A DNA stretch of 64,000 nucleotides from Prevotella sp. (lineage in GTDB: Bacteria > Bacteroidota > Bacteroidia > Bacteroidales > Bacteroidaceae): NCBI GenBank assembly GCA_017554105.1, contig JAFZIY010000031.1, positions 62,001 through 126,000 on the forward strand, given 5' to 3'. This document shows positions 51,792-60,085 of the stretch, in pieces (position 1 is the stretch's first letter; each line of letters starts with the position of its first letter). The notes beneath the pieces are model-generated. The model was not told the origin of the DNA. It saw only the letters and a program-made list of their open reading frames with translations, and ran no database searches. A program made the position numbers and the translations under genes.

Positions 51792-52946
51792 ATGAAGAAA
51801 CAAATAGCCATCTTAGGCTCCACGGGAAGCATCGGCACACAGGCCCTTGAGGTTATCGAGGAGCACAGCGACCTCTATGAGGTGTATTGCCTTACGGCAA
51901 ACAACCGCGTGAAGGAACTGGCAGAGCAGGCCCGTAAGTTCCGACCCGCCGCAGTAGTCATCGCCAACGAGTCGCACTACGACGAACTGAAGTCACTGCT
52001 CAGCGATGTGCCCGAGGTGAAGGTATATGCCGGCACACGCGCCATCGACGAGATAGTGGAGGCCGACCCCATCGACATGGTACTCACGGCGATGGTGGGC
52101 TTCGCAGGTCTCTCACCCACGATACACGCCATCAAGGCAAAGAAGAAGATATGCCTTGCCAACAAGGAGACGCTGGTGGTGGCCGGAGAGCTCATCACCC
52201 AACTGGCAATGGAGAACCACACCCCTATCCTTCCCGTCGACAGCGAGCACTCCGCGATATTCCAGAGCATCGTGGGCGAGGGCGACAACCCCATCGACAA
52301 GATACTGCTCACAGCCTCCGGAGGTCCGTTCCGACTGATGACGAAGGACCAGATAGCACACGTCACCAAGGCCGACGCACTGCGCCACCCCACCTGGGAC
52401 ATGGGAGCGAAGATAACCATTGACTCCGCCACGATGATGAACAAGGGCTTCGAGGTCATTGAGGCCAAATGGCTCTTCGGCGTCGATGCCAGCCAGATAC
52501 AGGTGCTTGTCCATCCGCAGTCGATAGTCCACAGTGCCGTGCAGTTCTGCGACGGTGCCGTCAAGGCACAGCTCGGCGTGCCCGACATGCGCCTCCCGAT
52601 ACAGTATGCTTTCTCGTTCCCCGACCGTCTGACACTCACCGGCAAGCGCCTCGACCTCTTCAAGCATCCGCTGGAGTTCTTCGAGCCCGACCTTGAGAAG
52701 TTCCGTTGCCTCGCTCTCGCCTTCGAGTCGATACGTCGAGGCGGTAACATGCCGTGCATCGTGAATGCAGCCAACGAGATAGCCAACCGCGCCTTCCTCG
52801 AAGACCGCTGCTCGTTCCCGCAGATAGCAGAGACGATAGAGCGCACCATGCAGCGCGCCACATACAATGCCAACCCCGACCTGGACGTGTACTTCGAGAC
52901 CGACCGCGAGGCAAGGGCGATAGCAAGCGAACTGCTGAACGTATGA
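51792..52946 (+). CDS. dxr: 1-deoxy-D-xylulose 5-phosphate reductoisomerase
   Basis: 384 residues. NADPH-binding ILGSTGSIGTQALEV at the N-terminus, ANKETLVVAGEL, the metal-binding LPVDSEHSAIFQ, and GGPFR and MNKGFEVIEA blocks are complete. It makes MEP, the substrate of IspD (13.3 kb); IspF is at 32.6 kb, so three MEP-pathway steps lie in this window at separate sites. Grouped with rimM and rseP on one strand with short gaps. Confidence 0.96.
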   Translation: MKKQIAILGSTGSIGTQALEVIEEHSDLYEVYCLTANNRVKELAEQARKFRPAAVVIANESHYDELKSLLSDVPEVKVYAGTRAIDEIVEADPIDMVLTAMVGFAGLSPTIHAIKAKKKICLANKETLVVAGELITQLAMENHTPILPVDSEHSAIFQSIVGEGDNPIDKILLTASGGPFRLMTKDQIAHVTKADALRHPTWDMGAKITIDSATMMNKGFEVIEAKWLFGVDASQIQVLVHPQSIVHSAVQFCDGAVKAQLGVPDMRLPIQYAFSFPDRLTLTGKRLDLFKHPLEFFEPDLEKFRCLALAFESIRRGGNMPCIVNAANEIANRAFLEDRCSFPQIAETIERTMQRATYNANPDLDVYFETDREARAIASELLNV

Positions 52947-53004
52947 TAATAAGCAAAGGATAATATAAACATTAAAAACATTTTAATCAAAGAAGTCATA
53001 AACA

Positions 53005-54411
53005 ATGGAAGAATTCTTAATCAGACTGCTGCAGTTCATGCTGGCAATCTCACTCCTGGTGCTCCTTCACGAGGGAGGGCACTTCTTCTTCGCAAAACTT
53101 TTCGGCGTGAGGGTAGATAAGTTCTACCTCTTCTTCGACCCCTGGTTCCATCTTTTCGAATACAAGCCGAAGAAGTCCGACACCACCTACGGCATCGGAT
53201 GGCTTCCACTCGGAGGCTACTGCAAGATAGCGGGAATGATAGACGAGAGTTTCGACACCGAACAGATGAAACAGCCGGCACAGCCGTGGGAGTTCCGCAC
53301 GAAGCCCACATGGCAGCGACTGCTAATCATGATAGGCGGTGTCCTCGTCAATTTCCTCCTCGCACTGTTCATATACGCCATGGTACTCTTCGCCTGGGGC
53401 GACTCCTACTTCAAGACCAGCGACCTCACCATGGGATGGAAGTTCAACACCGAGGCAAAGAAACTGGGATTCCAGGACCACGACATCCTCGTGGGATACG
53501 ACGGCAAGGAGTTCGGGAAGTTCAATGTCGATGTCTATCGCCACATAGCAGACGCACAGACAGTACAGGTAATACGCAACCAGAGCGACTCCACGGGCAA
53601 GGTCATCGACAGCAAGAAGATAGACATTAAGATGCCCGAAGGCATGAGCCTGCTCACCATGCTCAAGGACGAGCCCGTCTTCGCACGTCCCTTCGTGCCG
53701 GCAGAGATCGACAGCGTGCTGCCCCAGTCACCAGCCATGAAGGCAGGAATAAAGAAGGGCGACCGCCTGGTGGCCATCAACGGCAAGCCCATCGACTCAT
53801 GGAACGAGTTCAACTACCAGCGCGGAGTGCTTGTCGACATGCTCGCAACAGCCAAGACACCAGCTGACTCCATGAAGGCGAGAAACGCCGATGTAGTCAT
53901 CGAGCATGCAGACACCAAGGCAACAGACACCCTAAAGGTAGTCCTGACGCCCGAACTGTTGCTCGGCGTGACACAGACCAGTATCGCCACCTACTATAAG
54001 CCCACTGAGGTGAAGTACGGCTTCCTCGAGAGCCTTCCTGCCGGAGTGGCCTACGGATGGAACACCCTGAAGGGATATGTCAGCGACCTGCGCTATGTCT
54101 TCTCAGCCGAAGGAGCCAAGTCGCTCGGTGGTTTCGGTGCCATAGGCAGCCTCTTCCCACCCACATGGGACTGGCATTCGTTCTGGCTGATGACGGCCTT
54201 CCTGTCCATCATCCTCGCCTTCATGAACATCCTGCCCATCCCCGCACTCGACGGAGGTCACGTACTGTTCCTTCTCTACGAGATGATAACGGGTCGCAAG
54301 CCGTCGGAGAAGTTCCTTCTCTATGCCGAGTACTTCGGTTTCGGACTCCTCATCCTCCTCATGATTGTCGCCAATCTCAACGACATCCTGCGCTGGTTAG
54401 GGTATATGTAA
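53005..54411 (+). CDS. rseP: Site-2 metalloprotease RseP
   Basis: 468 residues. The zinc site HEGGH is at 22-26 in the first span and the second metal motif LPIPALDGGHVLF near 410-422. Two PDZ-like regions lie between (one with LPQSPAMKAGIKKGDRLVAI). It cuts membrane-anchored regulators such as anti-sigma factors within the inner membrane. The 58-bp gap after dxr contains no clear terminator, so it is probably in the murA-rimM-dxr transcript, as in many bacteria where rseP follows dxr. Confidence 0.95.
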   Translation: MEEFLIRLLQFMLAISLLVLLHEGGHFFFAKLFGVRVDKFYLFFDPWFHLFEYKPKKSDTTYGIGWLPLGGYCKIAGMIDESFDTEQMKQPAQPWEFRTKPTWQRLLIMIGGVLVNFLLALFIYAMVLFAWGDSYFKTSDLTMGWKFNTEAKKLGFQDHDILVGYDGKEFGKFNVDVYRHIADAQTVQVIRNQSDSTGKVIDSKKIDIKMPEGMSLLTMLKDEPVFARPFVPAEIDSVLPQSPAMKAGIKKGDRLVAINGKPIDSWNEFNYQRGVLVDMLATAKTPADSMKARNADVVIEHADTKATDTLKVVLTPELLLGVTQTSIATYYKPTEVKYGFLESLPAGVAYGWNTLKGYVSDLRYVFSAEGAKSLGGFGAIGSLFPPTWDWHSFWLMTAFLSIILAFMNILPIPALDGGHVLFLLYEMITGRKPSEKFLLYAEYFGFGLLILLMIVANLNDILRWLGYM

Positions 54412-54431
54412 ACGATACATCATATAATATT

Positions 54432-54459
54432 ATAGGGGAGAAGCGAACTTCTCCCCTAT
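54432..54459. terminator. Bidirectional intrinsic terminator
   Basis: ATAGGGGAGAAG (54432-54443), loop CGAA, CTTCTCCCCTAT (54448-54459), then TTATTTG. It serves both rseP and the convergent nitroreductase gene. Confidence 0.88.
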
Positions 54460-54472
54460 TTATTTGTTCTGA

Positions 54473-55009
54473 TTAGTAGATTTTCATTATCTCATCGAGA
54501 GGTTTCCGAGGTGGACGGGCAGGGTCGGCAGAGCGTTTGCCCACGGCGATGACATCGACGATAATCTCGTTCTCAGGGATATTCAGTTCACGGCGCAGTC
54601 CCTCGGCATCACGGAGTCCCATGACAAGCGTGTCGAGTCCCAGTTCGGCGGCCTTCAGCATAAGCAGCATGTTGTGCAGACCGGCATCGTAAATGCCCCA
54701 GCCGTTGCCCAGTTCGTTGTTCGGCTCTCCCTCAAGGGTGTACCCTGCGATGTCCTTCACGAAGGTGACTACGACAAGGGCCTTCGACCCCTCCACACGA
54801 CTGGGATTGGTACTGAGCAGGCACTGCTGCACTGCCTTGAACTTCTCATCGGTGAAGGCGATGTGATAGCGTGTCGTCTCCTGGTTCTTCCACGACGGAG
54901 CCTCCTGTGCGGCACTCACTATCTGCCGTAACTCGTCCTCCGTAACCACTGCCTCTGCATCGTAGTTCCTGATGCTGCGGCGTCTCAACATTATTTCATC
55001 AAGTGTCAT
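54473..55009 (-). CDS. Nitroreductase-family flavoprotein
   Basis: 178 residues. RRSIRNYDAEAV at the start and the AAQEAPSWKNQETTRYHI block are FMN-binding motifs of the small nitroreductases, and GLDTLVMGLRDAEGLRREL is the usual C-terminal region. Works as a dimer reducing nitro or quinone compounds with NAD(P)H; the natural substrate is unknown. Promoter box TATTTTTG (minus strand) at 55063-55070 gives a leader near 50 nt. Confidence 0.9.
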   Translation of the reverse strand: MTLDEIMLRRRSIRNYDAEAVVTEDELRQIVSAAQEAPSWKNQETTRYHIAFTDEKFKAVQQCLLSTNPSRVEGSKALVVVTFVKDIAGYTLEGEPNNELGNGWGIYDAGLHNMLLMLKAAELGLDTLVMGLRDAEGLRRELNIPENEIIVDVIAVGKRSADPARPPRKPLDEIMKIY

Positions 55010-55062
55010 GATAGTATTTGTTTAGTATTCGATGTTTTGTCGTCATTGCGCATTTCACGCTA

Positions 55063-55070
55063 CAAAAATA
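55063..55070 (-). promoter_or_regulatory. -7 promoter box for the nitroreductase gene
   Basis: Minus-strand TATTTTTG, exact TAnnTTTG match, in the divergent gap with the GH3 gene. Confidence 0.5.
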
Positions 55071-55162
55071 CTAATTTATTTTGAAATTGCTTCTCTTTTC
55101 ATATAATATATTTTGTAAAGATTCGTTATTTATATAATTAATCATCATTCTACAGAACCGCT

Positions 55163-57841
55163 ATGAAACAATTATTATTCGCGATGGCGCTGCTATGCTG
55201 CACCGCTGTCAGTGCACAAGACTACAAAGACCGTACTTTATCGCCTGAGAAAAGGGCGCAAGACCTAATCAGCCGACTCACAATAGAGGAGAAGGTGGCG
55301 TTGATGCAGAACAATGCCGCTGCCGTGGAACGTCTCGGAGTGAAGCCCTACGAGTGGTGGAACGAGGCATTGCACGGTGTGGCACGTGCCGGCAGGGCTA
55401 CCGTTTTCCCGCAGGCGATAGGTATGGCTGCCAGTTTCGACGCTCCGTTATTATATAGCGTGTTCTCCGCCGTCAGCGATGAGGGACGCGTGAAGAACCG
55501 CATCGCAAGGGAGAAGGGCTCACGACTGCGCTATCAGGGACTGACGTTCTGGACTCCGAACATCAACATATTCCGCGACCCACGATGGGGACGGGGACAG
55601 GAGACTTACGGAGAAGACCCCTTCCTGACAAGTATCATGGGACAGGCCGTTGTCTGCGGACTGCAAGGCACGCCGTTCCTCACGCCCGACGAGGAATGGG
55701 ATTACAACACGCAACGCCAAATACCCATCACCCCAAACAACCAAACGACTCTCAAATCCCATGCCTGTGCCAAGCACTTCGCAGTGCACAGCGGACCAGA
55801 GTGGAACCGTCACACATACAACGCGGAGAACATCAACCCCCGCGACCTCTACGAGACTTATCTGCCAGCCTTCAAGGACCTCGTCCAGAAAGCACATGTG
55901 CAGGAGGTGATGTGCGCATACAACCGTTATGAGGGCGACCCATGCTGCGGCAGCGACCGTCTTCTCACACATATACTGCGCAACGAGTGGGGATATGACG
56001 GACTGGTGGTGTCGGACTGCGGTGCCATAGACGACTTCTATCGCAAGGGACACCATGAGGTGACGACATCGAACGTCGAGGCCTCGGCAATGGCAGTGCT
56101 CAGCGGTACCGACCTGGAATGTGGACAGAGTTACAGGGGACTGGTGGAGGCGGTGCGGAAAGGACTGATAAAGGAGAGCGACATCGACCGTTCGCTGATG
56201 CGACTGATGAAGTCACGCTTCGAACTCGGCGAGATGGACGACACTTCGGAATGGGACCTCCTGCCCGACTCGCTGCTCGACTGCAACAGTCATCGCCAAC
56301 TGTCGTTGCAGATGGCACGCGAGAGTATCGTACTGCTGCAGAACAAAGGCATCGCATCACTGAGCAAGGGTGAGGCTCTGCTGCCGCTGACTAACGAGAA
56401 ACTGCAGGCGCTGGCATCACAACTCGGACTGAGTCAGACCGCCCGCATCGCAGTAATAGGACCCAATGCCAACGACTCCGTGATGCAGTGGGGCAACTAC
56501 AACGGCTTCCCAGAGCATACCGTGACACTGCTCGAGGGGATGAGGAACGTCTTCGGGGAAGACAGGATAATCTACGACTTCGCTTGCGACCGCACCTCGA
56601 CGGATATCTTCAACTCGCTCTTCGACAAGTGCCACAACACCATGGGCAATGGTTTCAAGGCGACATACTATGCCAACCAGGACTTTGAAGGCAGTCCGGC
56701 AGCAACTGCCCACTACCCCACGACATTCCAACTGACCACCGACGGTGGCACTGCCTTTGCCGCCGGCGTGCCCATCGATGACTTCTCGGTTGTCTATGAG
56801 ACGACATTCACTCCCGACCATCAGTGCAACGTGGAGTTCTTCCTCACGCTCTGGGGTGCTGCAGAACTGCGCATCAACGGTGAGACGGTGGCAAAGGAGG
56901 AGCGCAGGAACAACGGAAGGAAGTCGTTCTACACGCTGAATGCCGAGCAGGGGAAACGCTATGATATACAGTTGCGCTATCAGAACAGGCGCGGCGTGAG
57001 CCGACTGACATTCAACATGGGCGAGTTTGTGCCGTCATCAACAGAGCAACTGCTCACCAAGGTGGCCGATGCCGCAGTGGTGGTGTTCGCCGGCGGCATA
57101 GCACCGAGTCTTGAGGGCGAGGAGATGGCAGTGGATATCGAGGGCTTCAAGGGCGGCGACCGCACCGACATACAGTTGCCACGGGTGCAGCGCGAGGTGC
57201 TTGCGGCACTGCACAAGGCTGGCAAGCACGTGGTGTTTGTGAACTTCTCAGGCTCTGCCATCGGTCTTGTTCCTGAGACAGAGAACTGCGACGCCATCGT
57301 GCAGGCATGGTATCCGGGACAGGCAGGAGGCACTGCAATAGCCGAGGTGCTGACAGGCAAGTATAACCCTGCCGGCAGACTGCCCGTCACCTTCTATCGC
57401 GGCATAGAGCAACTGCCCGACTTCGAGGACTATAGCATGAAGGGACGCACCTACCGTTACATGCAGTCGAAACCGCTGTTCTGCTTCGGTCACGGACTGA
57501 GTTACTCGCAGTTCGAGTACGACAAGCCGGTAATCAAGGACAACGTAGTTTCCGTAAAGGTGAAGAACGTAAGCAAGACGGACGGCGAAGAGGTGGTGCA
57601 ACTCTATCTGCAACGCCCCGACGACAGTCAGGGACCACTGAAGACGCTGCGCCGTATTCAGCGAGTGAAGATTGCGGCAGGCAAGAGCGCCACCGTTAGT
57701 TTTGTCCTTTCGAACGAGACATTCAACTGGTGGGACAGCGAACACAATGCAGTGCGTCCGCTGAAAGGCAGATACAACATCCTCATAGGCGGTTCTTCAG
57801 ACGACAATATGCTGAAGAAGACAGAATATGTCTTAAGGTAA
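55163..57841 (+). CDS. Secreted GH3 beta-xylosidase/glucosidase with PA14 domain
   Basis: 892 residues. Signal peptide about 1-19 (AVSAQ). The GH3 N-terminal barrel has NEALHGVARAG and the nucleophile Asp285 in GLVVSDCGAID. The C-terminal GH3 domain is split by a PA14 domain (about 490-625), and the protein ends with the FnIII-like domain (VKVKNVSKTDGEEVVQLYL). The WWNEALHGVA and CGAIDDF forms are those of xylan 1,4-beta-xylosidases, so release of xylose from xylo-oligosaccharides in the periplasm is likely; beta-glucosidase activity cannot be excluded. No T9SS tail is present. Confidence 0.9.
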   Translation: MKQLLFAMALLCCTAVSAQDYKDRTLSPEKRAQDLISRLTIEEKVALMQNNAAAVERLGVKPYEWWNEALHGVARAGRATVFPQAIGMAASFDAPLLYSVFSAVSDEGRVKNRIAREKGSRLRYQGLTFWTPNINIFRDPRWGRGQETYGEDPFLTSIMGQAVVCGLQGTPFLTPDEEWDYNTQRQIPITPNNQTTLKSHACAKHFAVHSGPEWNRHTYNAENINPRDLYETYLPAFKDLVQKAHVQEVMCAYNRYEGDPCCGSDRLLTHILRNEWGYDGLVVSDCGAIDDFYRKGHHEVTTSNVEASAMAVLSGTDLECGQSYRGLVEAVRKGLIKESDIDRSLMRLMKSRFELGEMDDTSEWDLLPDSLLDCNSHRQLSLQMARESIVLLQNKGIASLSKGEALLPLTNEKLQALASQLGLSQTARIAVIGPNANDSVMQWGNYNGFPEHTVTLLEGMRNVFGEDRIIYDFACDRTSTDIFNSLFDKCHNTMGNGFKATYYANQDFEGSPAATAHYPTTFQLTTDGGTAFAAGVPIDDFSVVYETTFTPDHQCNVEFFLTLWGAAELRINGETVAKEERRNNGRKSFYTLNAEQGKRYDIQLRYQNRRGVSRLTFNMGEFVPSSTEQLLTKVADAAVVVFAGGIAPSLEGEEMAVDIEGFKGGDRTDIQLPRVQREVLAALHKAGKHVVFVNFSGSAIGLVPETENCDAIVQAWYPGQAGGTAIAEVLTGKYNPAGRLPVTFYRGIEQLPDFEDYSMKGRTYRYMQSKPLFCFGHGLSYSQFEYDKPVIKDNVVSVKVKNVSKTDGEEVVQLYLQRPDDSQGPLKTLRRIQRVKIAAGKSATVSFVLSNETFNWWDSEHNAVRPLKGRYNILIGGSSDDNMLKKTEYVLR

Positions 57842-57845
57842 CAGG

Positions 57846-58439
57846 TCACTCCCAGACGATAAGCTCGCGTGGAAGGGTGATGAGTTTCAGGCGCAGATAC
57901 CATATACGGGCGGACGACTGCACGTGTTTCTTGGTGTGGCTCGACACGATATAGTAACTTGCGGAGTAACTGTCCATCATCTTCAGGAAAGCGTTCTTTA
58001 TGCGCGAGCACTTCTCGTTGATGGCATTGTCAAGGGGATTGACGAGACGCGACACGCTCTCCTCCAATTTTTCGGGGTCGAGGTTGGGTGCAACGGCAGC
58101 GTAGTAGAACCGCAGTTCATCACGATAGTCCTGCAAATGCTTGAACTCTATGCCCTCAGGATGGGCGAGGAAGAGCAGATAGACCGCCTTGTGCACGGGC
58201 TGGATGTCCACCTCACGGTTACCATAATCCATAAGGATGAAGCGGAAATCCTCCGTGATACGCAGTCGGCTGAGGGTAGGCCGTGCCGACTCGATGCGCA
58301 GTTCCTCGAGCAACGGCGCACCAATGGCATGCAGAAGGAGGTCGGTTCTGCCCTCCATCTGCAGGTCCTGCACAAGCGCTTTCAGCGTTTCGGCTTTCTC
58401 CTCGGCGGTAAGTATCCTGTCTGCTTCGTCTCTGTTCAT
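57846..58439 (-). CDS. Unknown protein coupled to ftsZ
   Basis: 197 residues from ATG 58439, which overlaps the ftsZ stop as ATGA. A longer frame starts inside ftsZ, but the coupled ATG is the better start. Soluble, mostly helical and charged (NRDEADRILTAEEKAETLK, then LQDYRDELRFYYAAV). The middle contains the beta-type segment FRFILMDYGNREVDI and a late helix INEKCSRIKNAFLKMMD, followed by SYYIVSSHTKKHVQSSARIWYL. I recognise no family. In many bacteria genes after ftsZ are lpxC or a GatB/YqeY-like gene, and this is neither. Tight coupling suggests co-production with FtsZ. Confidence 0.65.
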   Translation of the reverse strand: MNRDEADRILTAEEKAETLKALVQDLQMEGRTDLLLHAIGAPLLEELRIESARPTLSRLRITEDFRFILMDYGNREVDIQPVHKAVYLLFLAHPEGIEFKHLQDYRDELRFYYAAVAPNLDPEKLEESVSRLVNPLDNAINEKCSRIKNAFLKMMDSYSASYYIVSSHTKKHVQSSARIWYLRLKLITLPRELIVWE

Positions 58440-59758
58440 TCGTCTTCCTGCAAAAAATCCTCTGCTCTCTTGCCCAATTCTCCTGCTCTCTTGCCCAGCC
58501 ACGACTTCCACTTGTCAAGGATAGTAGGCTGTGGCGGGTTTTGTCTCTCTATAGTTTCTGGCTCTTTCGTCTCTTCCTTCTGAGGAACAGGCGGCGGCGC
58601 TGTCGTTGTTTCTGTTGGTGTTTCACTTTCCTGCGATGGTGTCTCAGCAAGTTCAACAGACTCTGGCTCGGGCTTTTTATCCTTCTTACGCGACTTATAG
58701 AGAAGTGGGATAAGACTCTCGAAATACTCGTCGTCCTTCTCTTGCGAGGCATCTTTGCGCTTGCTGTCGTCCATCCCGTCGGTATTGATGCTGTCCATGC
58801 CCGTTGCAAGGATTGTCACCTTGGCGTCCTCGCCCAGCGACTCATCGGTACTGGTTCCCCAGATAACCTCGATGTTGGGATCCAGTTGGTCGAAGAAGTC
58901 GTCGATGTCCTGCATCTCGTTGATGATAATAGGACACGACTCACTGCCATAGATATTGAAGAGGATGCGCTTGGCACGTCCTATATCGTTGCCATAGAGC
59001 AGCGGTGAGTCGAGGGCATCGATGATGGCACGCTCCACACGATGGTCACCGCTGGCACGTCCCATCGCCATTATCGCTCCACCTCCGTTCTTCAGTGTTG
59101 TCTCCACGTCGTGGAAGTCGAGGTTGATGTTACCCTCACTGTGTACCGTTATCAGTTCCGAGATTCCCTTCACTGCGTCTTTCAGTATATTGTCTGCACG
59201 CTCGAAAGCCTCCTTCAGTGATATCTTCGAGTCGCTATAGACATCACACAGCCGTTCATTGTTCACTATGAGCAGCGCATCGACGTGCTTACGCAGTTCC
59301 TCGACACCGCGCAGAGCCTTTATTATCTTGCGCTTGCGCTCGAAGTAGAATGGAATGGTGACCACGCCGACGGTGAGTATTCCCGCCTCCTTTGCCACCT
59401 TAGCCACTACAGGGGCAGCACCAGTACCCGTTCCACCACCCATTCCAGCAGTGATGAACACCATCTTGGTACCGTCGTCGAACAGATGGCGGATGTCCTC
59501 GATGTTCCTTTCTGCCTCCTTTCGTCCCACTTCAGGCTTGGCACCCGCGCCAAGTCCCTCGCCCAGTTGTATCTTCACTGGTATGGGAGAGCGCGACAGC
59601 GACTGGCTGTCGGTGTTGCAGACGGCGAAAGTGACGCCCTGCACACCTTCTTTATACATGTTACGGACGGCATTCTGACCGCCTCCGCCAACACCTATCA
59701 CCTTGATAATGTTCTGCGACAGGTCGTCTATGGGTCCAAAATCTATAAGGTCTGGCAT
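58436..59758 (-). CDS. ftsZ: Cell division protein FtsZ
   Basis: 440 residues. IKVIGVGGGGQNAVRNM at the N-terminus, the tubulin signature GGGTGTG at about 106-112, and the T7-loop NLDFHDVETTLKNGGGAIMAMG are canonical. The globular part ends near residue 320. It is followed by a variable linker rich in Glu, Pro, Thr and Lys and by a C-terminal peptide (PTILDKWKSWLGKRAGELG) different from the E. coli-type FtsA/ZipA-binding tail, as usual in Bacteroidetes. The promoter box is at 59827-59834, and a heptamer array occupies the leader between it and the start. Confidence 0.97.
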   Translation of the reverse strand: MPDLIDFGPIDDLSQNIIKVIGVGGGGQNAVRNMYKEGVQGVTFAVCNTDSQSLSRSPIPVKIQLGEGLGAGAKPEVGRKEAERNIEDIRHLFDDGTKMVFITAGMGGGTGTGAAPVVAKVAKEAGILTVGVVTIPFYFERKRKIIKALRGVEELRKHVDALLIVNNERLCDVYSDSKISLKEAFERADNILKDAVKGISELITVHSEGNINLDFHDVETTLKNGGGAIMAMGRASGDHRVERAIIDALDSPLLYGNDIGRAKRILFNIYGSESCPIIINEMQDIDDFFDQLDPNIEVIWGTSTDESLGEDAKVTILATGMDSINTDGMDDSKRKDASQEKDDEYFESLIPLLYKSRKKDKKPEPESVELAETPSQESETPTETTTAPPPVPQKEETKEPETIERQNPPQPTILDKWKSWLGKRAGELGKRAEDFLQEDE

Positions 59759-59761
59759 ATT

Positions 59762-59803
59762 ATAGTTAGGAGTTATGAGTTAGGAATTAGGAGTTATGAA
59801 TTA
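59762..59803. repeat. GTTAGGA heptamer array in the ftsZ leader
   Basis: Units AGTTAGG, AGTTATG, AGTTAGG, AATTAGG, AGTTATG, AATTATG lie between the ftsZ promoter and start and are therefore transcribed into the 5' leader. Confidence 0.75.
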
Positions 59804-59826
59804 TGAGGTTTTCCTTGTTTTGCCTG

Positions 59827-59834
59827 CAAAGATA
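59827..59834 (-). promoter_or_regulatory. -7 promoter box for ftsZ
   Basis: Minus-strand TATCTTTG, exact match; leader about 65 nt. Confidence 0.6.
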
Positions 59835-59903
59835 GGAAAGATTTCGCGATTGGACAACTCTCCGCAAGGCTTGCGAGGTTGTAGTTGTAATATTATATTT
59901 TTT

Positions 59904-60033
59904 GACCCCGCCCCTGCCCCTCCCCTACAGGGGCGGGGAAACGTTAGGGAAGGCTCCATTACACAATACCTAATATCCATCACCCTTTTTTGTTGTCTCC
60001 CCGCCCCTCAAGGGGAGGGGCAGGGGTGGGGTC
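59904..60033. repeat. BIME-like inverted pair of 35-bp REP-like units
   Basis: The 327-bp gene-free stretch 59759-60085 holds the ftsZ leader and this element. Unit 1 (59904-59938) and unit 2 (59999-60033, inverted) match at 32 of 35 positions. Each has a GACCCC(G/A)CCCCTGCCCC head and a short palindromic tail ending GGGGCGGGG. They flank 60 bp of ordinary sequence. Confidence 0.85.
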
Positions 60034-60085
60034 AGGAATCACACTACTCATTGCAGGGTCACAAACATATATTCCACTTCTATCT

